Origin: Artocarpus heterophyllus
Lineage: Eukaryota; Streptophyta; Magnoliopsida; Rosales; Moraceae
Direction: 5' to 3'
Assembly: GCA_025403435.1 (NCBI GenBank)
Contig: CM046354.1
Span: 39,235,041 to 39,299,040 of the forward strand
Length of the DNA: 64,000 nt
Made by a program: the position numbers and the translations under genes. This document shows positions 1 to 10,732 of this stretch, in pieces. Positions within the stretch are counted from its first letter, which is position 1, and each line of letters starts with the position of its first letter. The notes beneath the pieces are model-generated. The model searched no databases. It was given only the letters and a program-made list of their open reading frames with translations, and was not told the DNA's origin.

Positions 1-975
1 ATGGAAAAAAAGATCAATCTTCTTTGATCTTCCCTACTGGAAGACACATTTTGTTTGTCATTGCTTGGATGTTATGCATACTGAGAAACTTATGAATCCG
101 TAGTTGGCACGTTGCTTGACATTCTGAGCAAGACTAAGGATAGTGAAAAAGCTAGGTTGGATCTCATGGAAATGGATATTAGGCCTAATTTGTTTCCCAA
201 GAAAAGAGGAAATCATACTTACTTACCTCCGGCAAAGCACATGTTATCTAGAGCAGAAAAGAGAAAGCTCTGTGAATGGTTTGCTTCATTAAAAGTGCTA
301 GACGGGTATTCTTCGAACTTCAAAAAGTTGGTGTCAGTGAAGGATTTGAAACTTATTGGCATGAAAACACACGATTGTTATGTATTGATGTAGCAATTAC
401 TACCACTTGCTTTGTGGGGAATTCTAACAAAGGATGTGAGATTTGCAATTTCCAAGCTGTGCTCGTTCTTCAATTCAATATGCTCGAAGGTCATTGATCC
501 ACTTGTGCTAGATTCACTGCAATCGGAGTTGGTGCAAACCTTATGCATGCTTGAAAAGTATTTTCCATTGGCATTTTTTGACATCATGATTCAACGGTGC
601 ACTTAGTACGTGAAATTAAGTTATGCGGACCAGTGTATTTGAGATAGATGTACCCATTTGAAAGATATACGAAGGTTTTGAGGGCTATGTGAAGAATCAA
701 AATAGGCCGAAGGGATGTATTGTGGAAAGTTACATAGCTGATGAATCGGTTGAATTTTGCTCTGAGTACCTATCTAATGCGGACACAATTGGGGTGCCAA
801 AGATTATAAACATTGAGGCTAGGGGACTATCTACGGGCAATCCTTCATCAGTAAATCGAGTGGAGTAGGAGCAAGCTTGTCTTTATGTCTTGCACAATGC
901 TAATGAAGTGGAGCCTTTAATTGAGGTGCACATGAACGAATTAAAAAAAAGCATACCCAAAAAGAGCAAGAAATG
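1..975 (+). pseudogene. TNP2-like CACTA transposase C-terminal region with DUF4218 domain, broken
   Basis: Reading across frames, bases ~20-110 give a word like SIFFDLPYWKTHFVCHCLDV and then MHTEKL, the familiar end of the Transposase_21/TNP2 domain. From 112 follow the DUF4218 hallmarks: AKHMLSRAEKRKLCEWF, a KVLDGYSSN motif, GMKTHDCYVLMQ-type text ending in an in-frame TAG at 391-393, then LCSFFNSICSKV, LEKYFPLAFFDIMI (412-603), and after a frame change a MYPFERYTKVL word and RPKGCIVESYIADESVEFC (~650-770). Several stops and frameshifts make it non-functional as read. In CACTA elements this protein is the transposase that acts on the termini in the nucleus. Alternatives are unlikely, since the domain order is characteristic. 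Confidence 0.85.
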
Positions 976-983
976 AGAAGTGG

Positions 984-1697
984 TTGCAAGATGAACACAA
1001 CCGGACCTTTCGGTTATGGATTAGAGCACACATCTATAGCAAGTGCTCTACATCACAAGATGAGAACATGTCACAGGAGTTGAAGAACCTAGCTAGAGGA
1101 TCGTTGTTGGTAGTTACAAGGTATACGTCATATTCCATAAATGGTTACACTTTCTACACTCGCGAAAGAGATGAGAAGCATCCGGTGCAAAATAACGGTG
1201 TGACTCTCTGTGCTAAGGCTATGCATATTGCCTCCACCAAGGACAATAATCTGGTATATGGGATCATGAACTACTTTGGTTTCATTGAAGATATTTGGGA
1301 ACTTGATTATGGGGGATTATGCATAGCAAATTTTAAATGCAAATGGGCCGACAATAACTACATTAAGAACGATGATGATGGCATCACGGTGGTTGACTTT
1401 AGAAGATTGGGATACATGAATGATCCCTTCATTATGGCATCACAAGCAATCCAAGTTTTTTATACTACAGATCCCCAAGACATGGAGCTATCTCTAGTCA
1501 TCCCGACAAAACCAAGAATAGTTATTGACGGTGAAAAAGTTGATAAGGATTGCTCAGATATCCCTTCATTCACAAAAGGATTGCCACTAGTTGAAGAGAT
1601 AGATAATTTTGATGATGATGCTTTGCACTTGCTTCGTGAAGATGTAGAATGGATAGGTATTGAGGAACCAATGAAAAAAAATAAAAAAAAAAGATGA
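984..1697 (+). CDS. DUF4216-type C-terminal segment of CACTA transposase ORF
   Basis: An uninterrupted 237-residue reading frame. It contains the DUF4216 hallmarks: VYGIMNYFGFIEDIWELDYG around residues 89-110, FKCKWAD near 115, GITVVDFRRLGYMNDPFIMASQA near 133-153, then QVFYTTDP and VIPTKPR. The C-terminus is lysine-rich. DUF4216 normally follows DUF4218 in TNP2 proteins of plant CACTA transposons, which matches the order here. The start methionine is simply the first in the frame. Homology extends upstream (an EWLQDEHNR-like word just before), so this is the tail of a longer ancestral ORF, separated from the DUF4218 part by a frameshift near 975. Its own biochemical role is not established. 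Confidence 0.8.
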   Translation: MQDEHNRTFRLWIRAHIYSKCSTSQDENMSQELKNLARGSLLVVTRYTSYSINGYTFYTRERDEKHPVQNNGVTLCAKAMHIASTKDNNLVYGIMNYFGFIEDIWELDYGGLCIANFKCKWADNNYIKNDDDGITVVDFRRLGYMNDPFIMASQAIQVFYTTDPQDMELSLVIPTKPRIVIDGEKVDKDCSDIPSFTKGLPLVEEIDNFDDDALHLLREDVEWIGIEEPMKKNKKKR

Positions 1698-1919
1698 GCA
1701 TCAATAAACCTTTTTATGTTAATTTTGCTTTTAAGATTTTTCTTTAAATTATTTCATTTTTTAATCTTTTTTAACGGGTTTTGTATATGTATCTATAGTT
1801 ACATTTGTGGTGAAAACAGAGATAAAGTATTCATGATTCTGGGCCATTGGATGCTTAACACATGGGCTGGCCACCCTGGGCAGCAAAGAATATTATCATG
1901 TGTAAGAAATGTTTAAGAC

Positions 1920-2412
1920 AATTTTTTTACGACGGTTTTTGCAAAAATCATCATGGAAAACTATCTTCCATGATAGTTGTAAAAAAAACCATCATGGAAT
2001 ATATAGATTCCACGACTGTTTTCAAAAATTTCAAAAATTTGAAGAATCACATTTTCCACGACCTTTTTGTGAAAAACCGTCATGGAATCCTTAGGTTTCC
2101 ACGATAGTTTATCATAAAACCATCGTGGAATCCTTGAGTTTCCACGGCGGTTTTTCATGAAACCATCGTGGAAACCTAAGGATTCCACTACGATTTTTTG
2201 AAAAACCGTCGTGGAATCTTTACTTTCCACGATGGTTTTTCATGAAACTGTCGTGGAAAATGACCCCATTTTACCCCTACTTGTGCCAATTTTCCTATTA
2301 CATGATGGTAAAAAACCATCGTGAAAACTCCATGTTGCACCACGACTGAAGTTTTCACGATGATTTTTTGACCGTCATGAAATTTTTTCACGACGGTTAT
2401 AAACTGTCGTGA
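1920..2412 (+). repeat. Palindromic subterminal repeats of the left CACTA element
   Basis: About ten imperfect copies of a unit of the form CCACGA(C/T)GGTTTTT followed, after a short AT loop, by its inverse AAACC(A/G)TCGTGG. Examples are at 2133-2174, 2184-2214 and 2226-2257. Each pair could fold as a hairpin. Subterminal repeats in CACTA elements are the known binding sites of the regulatory TNPA-type protein. Short reading frames on both strands here come from the repeat and are not genes. Confidence 0.85.
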
Positions 2413-2436
2413 AATCCATAGTTTGTAGTAGTGGTA

Positions 2437-2912
2437 TATTTTTGGATTTCCAATCCTGTCTGGATTCAAGGAGATTGACTTTAGGTTATATGTTTACTTT
2501 GGGAGGCGATGACATCAGTTGGAGAAGTGTGTAGCAATATTACACTTCGGATTCAATGATGGAGGCCGAGTATGTGGCAGCTAGTGATGCTTCGAAAGAA
2601 GCAGTGTGGCTCCCCAAGTTCCTTGGGGATCGTGAGGTAGTTCTTGGTATGGATGAGCCGGTATCGTTGTACTATGATAACAATGTGATGGTAGTTAATG
2701 CTAAGGAACCAAGGTTTCACAAGAAGAGTAAGCATATTGATCAGAAGTATCATGTGATAGACGACTTCGTAGAAGGCGGGCAGGTCGAGGAGTGCAAAAT
2801 CACATCAGAGGACAATTTAGCTGATCCATTCATGAAGACACTTACTAGGAGAGTCTTCGAAAGGCATGTGGAGGCTATGAGCATGCAAGATTTGTCATGT
2901 TTACTCATTTAG
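2437..2912 (+). pseudogene. Copia RNase H domain remnant (element D)
   Basis: The segment starts in a frame giving a DFQSCLDSRRLT-like word, has an in-frame stop near 2536, and continues as an open frame 2556-2912. That frame has the classical Ty1/copia RNase H words: MEAEYVAASDASKEAVWL, SLYYDNNVMV, HKKSKHIDQKYHVI, and EDNLADPFMKTL. RNase H degrades the RNA strand of the RNA/DNA hybrid during reverse transcription. The end of the frame lies just upstream of the polypurine tract, the normal position for the end of copia pol. The left part is cut off by the CACTA insertion. Confidence 0.88.
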
Positions 2913-2926
2913 TGCAAGTAGAAGAT

Positions 2927-4959
2927 TGTTAGACATGTATGCCCTAAGGAGAAAAAATGTAATATATTTTTGGAGACACTTTTATCAATAAAGAATTTAT
3001 TTATTATTGATATACCAAATCTTGTCCTCTTTACGTTCATATTTGTTGAATGTATGTTAAGCAAACAAAAATCTAAAACTGTCGGTCTAAACCTTTAGAA
3101 TTAGGCAAATGATGGAAAAATTATGCAAAAGACATGATTTCAAAGGTGACGGTCTAAAACATAAGATCCGCAATCAAGGGAATAAAGTTGGGCACTTTAT
3201 TCATGCAAAGATTGTTATGTTGTCATATGCCTATCGATAGATGGTTTGTCTTGGCCATCAGAGGTGGACTCCACGAATAGAAATATTGTAGCATTGTTAT
3301 AGGTGACAATATATTGGATCGAGACATAAAGTGAATTGATTTGGATTAATATTTTTGTCTCAGCAAATAGATTCATTTTAGACAATCATTTGTGTTGTAT
3401 CTTAATCTTGAGATAGACAGTAGGCTCGTTATCTTGACTTATGTCTTTTATTGTACAAAAGGGTGACATCCACATTTTATGTTGGCATGTATGCCAGTAC
3501 GTTAGAGGCATGACTCTTGATAGCGTAAACCTGTTATTAATAGATATGGAATCCATAACTCCTCTTCAGGAGTAGTTGATCTCCTCTTATATGCATTATC
3601 CTGTAATTGGAAAATAGGAGCGCTCAACCATTTGGATACATAGGTGTAACTGAATGGTATACCGTCTTCGGATGGTAAGTTTTCCAATGGTGAGATAATG
3701 GAACGTAAGATAAAAATAATTAAGAAGGTAAGACAGAACTTGTCCTTAAGCCTATTATGGAAAATCCTATGGGGACACAATACATTATGATATGTCATGG
3801 AGACTTTGTTATGCGGGCTTCATAATTCTATATAGTTTAAGAGTGTAGCGTTATGCATTTAGTGGAGTAGTGTTGGAGTTGATAATTATGAAATGTATAT
3901 CTAGGATTTTGGGTTTCGTAATTATCAGAAGCTTGAACTGTATAGGTCCATTAGGTCTCCTTTGCTAGCTCATAATAAATCCTATAATGATACAGCATGC
4001 TTTCCAATAATTGGTGACTTGTGTCAAATTATTAGATTGGCTGAAATTTAATAAGATCAAATAATTCATGTTTGTTTATCGGTTGAATTAATTTTGTGAA
4101 AATTAATTCAAGATAAACTTATTGAATTATCGAATTAGATAATTCATGTATGTTTATCGGTTGAATTAATTTTGAATAAATTAATTCAAGATAAACCTGT
4201 TGAATTATCGAAAATATTTATTTTCCTAGATATTATCTAGATATGACTGTTTTAATTAAATAACTTCTCTATTGGGTTATTTGAATTAAAACTGGGGCTT
4301 TATCCTAAAAATTTCGGGTGGAAAATAAATATTTGTAGTGATCATTTATCCTAAGTTCTGCAGGCCGATCTTTAAGTTCAGCCTGCCGATAGAGTAAGTT
4401 CGATAGGCCGATCTATCAATTCAGCCTGCCTATCGAGTGATAAATAAATCATGTGTTTTTACGCAGATTTTTATAAGACATTGATTTTGATTTGATTATG
4501 AGTCGAATTTTTTAGGCTTTATTTGATAAAGACTGACTCCTAGACCCAACCTCTATAACAAGGGGAGTGAGACTCATTGTTATTGAGATCAGTTGAGAAA
4601 TCTAGAGTGAGACTTGACTGGTGAGACTCTGTAACTCCCTAAAAAGTTGTTGTTCCTAAATCACAGACTATAGCTTTAGGTATTTCTCAATTGATTGGAA
4701 AGAGAGCCGCCTAGTGGAAGAGCTGTATAAGTATGCCCATACACACACACACATCGGTTGTAGATAAAGAATAGCAAAGAAGACCAGTTGGTTGAGGTCC
4801 TTCTAGAATGCACCTCTCTTCATCGACTGCAGAGCTTCTTAGGCAAACAAGATTAGTAACATCTAGTTAATTTATGCATAGAGTGTGTCACACTTGTGTT
4901 TTGCAAAATACTTTAATATTAAAAATTTTTAAAATTTCACTGTGTACTATTTTCCAACA
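2927..4959 (+). repeat. 3' LTR of Copia D (about 2.03 kb)
   Basis: Bounded by TGTTAG and CCAACA and homologous along its length to the LTRs of Copias A, B and C (which lie in reverse orientation). It contains a tandemly duplicated ~75-bp unit (~4060-4200), each copy holding an inverted repeat GTTTATC...GATAAAC (4074-4118 and 4152-4196), a cluster of GGCCGATC / CAGCCTGCCGAT words at 4360-4440, and a short (CA)n at 4741-4754. The duplicated unit is shared with Copia C but is single in A and B. Confidence 0.85.
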
Positions 4960-5129
4960 ATATATACATACAAGTTTCACCATGGAGGATTGGTATAGAC
5001 AAAGAGGTTTGAAGCTTTGTGCTACCCTAGCAAAGGGCTTTAGATTCGACCTCTATGTCACTCTGTAAAGCCATTCCTTTCTGTTCCATATGACAATGAT
5101 GATACATGGAAGCGGCCTTCTATGGTAGT

Positions 5130-5305
5130 ACATTAGTACCCCTCTATCTCTAAGGAAGATTGGATAAAATTTGTTACATATCAAAATTCTAAAGAATTCC
5201 AACTGCTATCAGCACACGCAAGAGATATGAGAGCAAAAAATGAAAACAGATTAAGAGTAGGTCGACGCGGATATAGAGCACTTGAGCAAAAATTGTTACT
5301 ATAAT
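5130..5305 (+). pseudogene. Short fragment resembling a plant transposase (Transposase_24-like)
   Basis: Translation gives a word like EDWIKFVTYQNSKEF, then LLSAHARDMRAKNENRLRVG and RRGYRALEQ before stops. The pattern of a W..FV..R.S..F, then K..R.K...HR.GR.GY, resembles the Transposase_24 (En/Spm-type) family found in several plant transposons. It lies just upstream of the env-like remnant of G1. It may be a captured fragment or part of the same degenerate ORF. No stop-free frame of useful length exists. The family assignment is from recalled pattern only. Confidence 0.35.
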
Positions 5306-5399
5306 ATCTTTCTCCTATTATATCTATCAATGATTACATAATTAATGTTTTACTAACTTAGCAAAGTACAACTTGTCGAGACTAGTGTGCGATTATCGG

Positions 5400-6316
5400 C
5401 TATATTGAGTCTTAAGGGTGGAAACAATTTTCCAAGCAATTGGGTTAAACATCAATGACAATGGTGAGGGAATTCGATGCCAGTGTCAAGGAATGTTTAG
5501 GGAGTGCAGTGATAGTAAGGGGTAAAACCATCAAGTTTGATGCCACAACAACCAATAAGCATTACCAAATCCCTATCCCCGTGGTAGACCAACTTAGTAT
5601 GCTTGAAGATTTGATTACCTGGTTGAAATCGCTAAGGAAATGAATGGTGGAGAAAAGTAAAATGGACAATGGTGAAAGGAACTTGGTTAGCATTCTTATC
5701 AAACAAGTTACAACCGAGAATGAAAGGTTGGCACCACTTCCTTTGTGCCAAATTGAGCCCCACCACGTCTCACCAAGGTCATTCGAGAATGGGCTTTGAT
5801 GTTATATGCCATAGAGAAGCATATGGCAATCAACGTAGGAAGTTGGATTCATGGGCTTTTTGTCACGCTGCAAACAACCTTCGTGTAGGGCTACTTTTTC
5901 CAACGTTGATCACTAAGTTGATGGCTAAAGCGAGAGTCAACACCATAGAGCAAGAAATTCTTAAGCCGAAGAACCCCTTTAATCACAATGACTCAAAGGA
6001 TAAATGACTCAAAAAGAAAAGGATAAATGACTCAAGCTAATGTTTAAGCCACTTTGGAGCAGCAGGGAAAAGAATTCAAGTGCTACGATCAAAACTTACC
6101 TGGCAACGATAATGGCAAGTTAGGAAAGCAACACATGATCAAAGCTACATCCATGCATTGGGCAACATGTTCTAAGAGTTTGGCATTCGTCCAAATTATG
6201 ACACATCCAGTTTTTCTTGGATCTTACTATTCCCTAAGCACCTCAATCTGCCATACAATTCACAGCTGATGCCTCAACAAGAAGAAGCAATAGAGGAGGA
6301 TGAAGAAAAAGAATAG
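5400..6316 (+). pseudogene. Degenerate env-like / putative plant transposon protein (Transposase_32-type) ORF of G1
   Basis: Three open stretches in a row carry pieces of one ancestral protein. 5455-5643 has MVREFDASVKEC followed by VIVRGKTIKFD and a YQIP word, like the VREFYAN...VRGK..FD pattern of this family. 5669-6007 has W..FL..KL.P.....H in its first part and GLLFPTLITKLMAKARV near its end, again typical. The tail (6130-6316) gives a PYNSQLMPQQEEAIEEDEEKE ending and a TAG stop at ~6314. Frameshifts separate the pieces. Such ORFs lie between pol and the 3' LTR in Athila/Calypso-like Gypsy elements, where they have been called envelope-like. The function of the protein is unknown. Confidence 0.55.
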
Positions 6317-7996
6317 GTGACGACATCCTGTCTTGCCTCTCAAAAAAGTTTCCTAACCTTTTTAATAGTTCTTAATCGTAACATTGGCGGAGGGGCTTTT
6401 ATTTTCGAAGAACTGCTACTGTTCTTGCTGCTTGTTTTGACATCTTGCTTTTCCTATCTTGTCTTCTTTTTTTTTTTTTTTATGCTTTTCTTGTAGTGCT
6501 TAGTAGTTTGAGTTATAGTGGTTGTTTCTTTAGGTTTGCTATGACTTTTACTTTATTTTTCTCGTTTTATTAGTTTTGTTTTTAATTGTCAATTTTGGTT
6601 TTCTTTTCCTTGTTTTGGGATATGTTTTATTTTATCTTTTGGTTTAATTTCCTTACTTAAAAAATTGAATGAAATGAATGAATAAAATGTAAAAAAAAAT
6701 AAATAAGAGAATTGAGAATGAAAATTAACAAAGCTCATTTTTGTAAATAATGAGTTGTATTTTGTGGTAACAATGGCCAATGATAGCTATTGATTAAATT
6801 TGAATTTGGCTCTTTGAATATGACTTGTACAGTGATGTTTATGTGCTTGATCCTTGTGTGATTTGTGTTGTTTTTAATCCTTCACACTTGAGCACAAAAG
6901 CCCCATACGCTTAGCGAATTAAGCATTTAGAGAAGTTTTATGCATTGTAGGTAGCCTCATGATCCCAAGAATGCTAGAACTTACTTGAGTACCTATCGAG
7001 GCGAAAGCCAAGGCTAGACATCACTAGAGGCGTGATTTAGGCCATCTTTGGACCATTTGAGCTTTTTAAGCTGATCTTGATATGTTTGCATCTCTATTAC
7101 ACTCCTTTTGAGCCTAATTTTTCCATTCTTTGTAATCCAAGTTTTTAGCCTGCTTACTAAATAATTTCCATACTTTTCCCTGTTCTAAGCATGTTAATCG
7201 TTTTAGGAATTAATTTTGGAACTTTGCTAAGATATGGGAGGAAGGGTGGATTTTAGAATGTTTCCTTTGGTGTTTTGTGTTTTTATGTGAAATTGAATTT
7301 ATATATAAAAAAAAAAAAAGACAAAAAGATGCACATCCGTAGTTCACACAAAGAAAGAAGGAAACAAGTTTGGGGGTATAGTAGCAAAAGTCAATTAAAA
7401 AATGAGAGAATAAGGAGAATAAAGTCGTGAATATAGGAAATTGACATAAGGTTTGAGGGTGTTACTTGGAAGTGTGAAATTAAACTCAATGAAGGTCCTA
7501 GAATACTAATATGCTTAGGAAGTGATTTAAGCAACATCATTTCTATATAGCCTACCCTTAAGTAAGCCTTACATTACAAGCCTATTAGAGACCTAATGAT
7601 CATTAGTGGTATGCTAGCCTATATTAGTGGAGATATGAATGAAAAGTTGAGCTTATGGAGTGCACGCAATGCTTTTTCTAGGGGATCACTCACAAACTAC
7701 CTCCTTGTATAAAGTCATTCAAGTGGCAAGGGGATGAGTAACAAAAGGTCATACACACACTCTAGGAGGATTAAGAATGGGATAAATTTTGCACTTAGAT
7801 TGAAATTTGAAACATGCATGGTGCTTGTGATATTGGCAGAGTCATTAAACTTTTGACGTCTTTGAGCCTTGAGATACCACAATCGATCACTTCTTACTGC
7901 ACATTTATTTTGAAATCTTGAGTTATTATCATTTCTCTTTTGCTCTTTGCTTTTCTTTTGCTTGAGAAATACAGAAATTATAAGTTTGGGGGAGTT
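6317..7996 (+). other. 3' noncoding region of G1 with polypurine tract
   Basis: No coding signal. The stretch has T-rich tracts (6468-6482) and A-rich tracts (6690-6700, 7306-7319) and ends in a purine-rich tract at 7982-7994, the expected primer site for plus-strand DNA synthesis, directly before the LTR start. It aligns in parts with the G2 noncoding region at 37149-38542. Confidence 0.6.
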
Positions 7997-8817
7997 TGAT
8001 AGATTAAGATTTTTAGTTGTCTAAACTTATATATTTGGTTAGTTTTTGGAGTTAATTAATAATTTTTATTGCATACTTTTATATTCATTTTAGTTTAATA
8101 AAGATTTAGTCAATTTTGCTTTCAATTATGTTTTGATGTTTCTTTTGGTTTTATTTTACTATTTATTAATTTTTAATTTATTTTTAGTCATTAGAAATAG
8201 AAGAAAGCCAATAGAAGCTCAAGGATCAATTCTTGGAGTGAAAAGAGGGCAAATTGGGCTAGTGGAACAAAGTATGGGGCTGCAATGCCAAAAAGCCTCA
8301 CTGCAGTGCTATTTGGTGTAGTCATGCCTTTTCCTGGTAGAACCCATGCACTGCAGACCAAGTTTCTCACTGTAGCACCCGATGGATTATGATTTTGGTG
8401 CTATAGCGCCAGTTTTTCTCGTTGCAATGCCAAACCTGATCCCTCTTTTCTCAGTTTTGTGTTTTAGGGTTGCAGCCAATATACTTTCGCTATAGCGCTA
8501 AAACACATTGATGACCTAATCCTAACAGGACACACTTCTCAAAAAAGGTACCTATAAAAGTGGTTTACTAGGGTTTTGAGAAGAATGAGACATAGACTTT
8601 GGACTCGTCTTTGGCTACTCTTTTGGCTTTTAAGGAAGAAAAACCCATTTTTGTAAAGGCACAAATGAAGAATTCTTGGAGTCCATTGAAGATTGTTGGA
8701 AGAATTGAAGACTTGAAACTCAGAATCATCACTTAGTTTCATTTCTTTCCCTTTTGTTTTATTTATTTATTTTGATTTTGTGTTGAACATGATTTCAAAT
8801 ATAGGTTTGGTTATATT
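7997..8817 (+). repeat. First part of the 3' LTR of G1
   Basis: Begins TGATAG after the polypurine tract and is cut at 8817 by G2, with the duplication ATATT at 8813-8817. The remainder is at 40835-~41523, giving an LTR of about 1.5 kb. Internal GC-rich words such as ctgcagtgc...gctatagcgcc recur with variation at 8290-8500. Confidence 0.7.
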
Positions 8818-10600
8818 TAATAACTCTATAAAATAGAGTTATTTTATCATATTTTTATATGTAAAATTGATTTTATCCTTGAGATTTTTGATTTATTTTA
8901 ATTTATTTTTTCAATTAATTTTCTTTTATTTTTAGTTTTTAATATTTTGAAGTAATTTGTAAATATTTTAATATGTTGTAAATATTTTTTCTCCCCCTTT
9001 ATATTTATTTTCCTCAAGTGTGTATTTTATTAGGTACGATTTGGGGTAAAATTATAGCAGAAAAATTTATTAGGTTTGGATTTTGAAAAGATGAGAAATA
9101 GAAATAAATGAAAATTTTAAATTAAACTCGAGACTTCCTTGCAGTCGTCGGATGACAATCTGTAACGGTCCAGATCTGGCATGTGCACCTCATGCGTTAA
9201 GGAGAAGAGAGTAGCCGAAGGGACTCTGTCGCAGCACAGTCGCATGGGCCCCACTAGCATCGTCGCGCCTCAGCCTTCCACCCAATCCGTGTAGCGCGTG
9301 TGTACACGCATGCGTCCTGGCGTGTCTAATGGAGAAATTCGGATCCTTAATCAGATTTAGTGTATTTCTATACTGATTTTGGCACTAAAATTAGTCCACA
9401 ATGTGCACCGAATTGGATTAAAAAAAATGATGAAATGATGATGGTGGATGAATTTTTTTATCTTGCACGAGTATTTATGCTGAACGACTCAGTAATCACT
9501 TGATTTTGTGGTCTGAGTAAGCTTCCATTTGAAAGCAATTTTTAATTGCAAATCTTAGTTTTTGGAAGGCTAGAAATAGACTTGAATCTGTGAAGGCAAA
9601 ACATCCCTTAGTCAATAGCTCTGTTTTCTTTTCGAGAGCTTATCATTTTAAAGTAGTAAAAAAAAAAAAAAAAAGAGTGCAGTAAAAAAAATCTTTTGTA
9701 ATTTCTTATTCAATTATTTTTCTTTTGTAATTTTTTTGTAACTTCCAAAAGAAGGAGGAGTGAAACTGTATAAAGAAAGGACTCAGTAGATTTATTTTGC
9801 TAAACAAGTTCATTCTAAACCTTTCTCTTATTTTATTGTTGTTATAATATATTCATTATAGTGTGTTGTTGTTATTATTTTTGTTATCATGAACTAATTT
9901 TCTTTATGTTGGAATTATGATGTAACTAAATTATGAATATTTTATTTAGTTAAATTATGTTATTGTGATTTTTATATTACGTAGAGCATTTATTATTGAA
10001 CTTAATGCTTTCAGAAACCCAATCAACTTTTGAATAAATTGAGGAACAATTGAAACTGAGAGGAGATATTTGTGACTTAGCTTATTAAAATAAATGTCAT
10101 AATTCTAGGGGAGGATAAAGATATACCTTTCTGTCTTGTGTGATCATTTTATAACTACCATAAAACTTAATGAACTTAAGTGTAACAAATTTACATAAAG
10201 GTATAGTGAGTTTTTGTGTTTAAGTATATTTTGTGTATAACTTGAGAAAGAATACATAAAACAATAGGAAATTCGATCGTCAATATGATATGAAAAATCA
10301 TAATAATATGTTTAATTCAATAAAATAGAATTAATTTAATGAAATCATAATTCCAACAGCCTTTCATTATTGAATTTTCATTAAATTTAAAATTGCTTAA
10401 ATTTTGTGCTATTTTAATTTTATAATTTTAGATTTTTTTTTAATTTTCAAAAGTTCTAAAATAATCATATACTCAAATAAAATTAAAATTAATAAATTTT
10501 GGTAGTTAATAAACAAAATTTCCTTGTGGGAATGATCTTTAGTTACTCTTTATTACTTGTTTTCGATAATGTATATTTGCATTTTCAATAATTCACAACA
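8818..10600 (+). repeat. 5' LTR of G2 (1783 bp)
   Basis: Aligns throughout with 38543-40834 once the MITE is removed: both open with (T)(G/A)ATAACTCTATAAAATAG, and both end attcacaaca. The 5' copy has TA in place of the terminal TG, a G-to-A change. A conserved GC-rich island with ccgaagggactctg and cgcgcctcagcc words lies at 9140-9330. Confidence 0.88.
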
Positions 10601-10606
10601 AGTTTT

Positions 10607-10624
10607 TGGTACTGTTGTAGGGGA
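10607..10624 (+). promoter_or_regulatory. Decayed primer-binding site of G2 (tRNA-Asp type)
   Basis: The 18 bases tggtactgttgtagggga, six bases after the LTR end, match the Athila-type PBS TGGCGCCGTTGCCGGGGA at 13 positions. The five differences are C-to-T or G-to-A changes or nearby to them, as expected from decay of methylated cytosines. It would prime minus-strand DNA synthesis. Confidence 0.65.
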
Positions 10625-10732
10625 AATTCTATTTTGTTAATATCAATACTAGTTAATTTTAATTTTAATTTGAGCTTTGCTTTTTCTTTATCTATAGTTT
10701 AGGCTAGTGTATGAAAAAAAAAAACTAGAGGC

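Larger units (their letters stand above)
1..2433 (+). mobile_element. 3' part of an autonomous-type CACTA (En/Spm) DNA transposon
   Basis: The left part lies outside the window. What remains is, in order, the end of a TNP2-like transposase (1-~975), a DUF4216-type ORF (984-1697), an AT-rich spacer, a block of palindromic subterminal repeats (~1920-2412) and a 3' terminus at 2422-2433 that reads tttgtagtagtg. Reversed, this is CACTACTACAAA, the CACTA superfamily terminal signature. The next three bases, gta at 2434-2436, are the expected 3-bp target duplication, but its partner is off-window. The insertion interrupts Copia D: the sequence directly right of the terminus is Copia RNase H coding sequence. 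Element class is firm; family membership with the CACTA at 15652-18099 is inferred from the shared subterminal motif. Confidence 0.88.
2434..4959 (+). mobile_element. Copia element D, 3' end (plus strand), interrupted by the CACTA
   Basis: Copia-type RNase H coding sequence (2437-2912) is followed by a polypurine-like stretch agtgcaagtagaagat (2911-2926) and a long terminal repeat 2927-4959 beginning TGTTAG and ending CCAACA. Gene order and orientation show this is the 3' end of a plus-strand Ty1/copia element. The five bases after the LTR are atata (4960-4964), the candidate target duplication, but the left partner is off-window. It sits inside the Gypsy element G1, whose sequence resumes at 4960. 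It belongs to the same family as Copias A, B and C in this window. Confidence 0.85.
4960..8817 (+). mobile_element. Gypsy element G1 (Athila-like), 3' internal region and start of its 3' LTR
   Basis: Left end is the Copia D insertion point, right end the Gypsy G2 insertion point. It contains a broken env-like/Transposase_32-type coding remnant (~5400-6316), a long 3' noncoding stretch, and an Athila-like polypurine tract (aagtttgggggag, 7982-7994) followed by an LTR starting TGATAG at 7997. The LTR continues at 40835. The noncoding stretch shares words with the equivalent part of G2, for example the gaggcgaaa...ttaggccat...ggaccatttgagc series at ~7005-7065 and ~37685-37752, so both elements belong to one broad lineage. 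Confidence 0.75.

Noticed and set aside
3502..3798. 98-codon minus-strand frame in the Copia D LTR, repeated at 19746, 43757 and 51579
   Set aside because: Recurs because the LTRs are homologous; decays differently in each copy and lies in the LTR, so no protein is supported.
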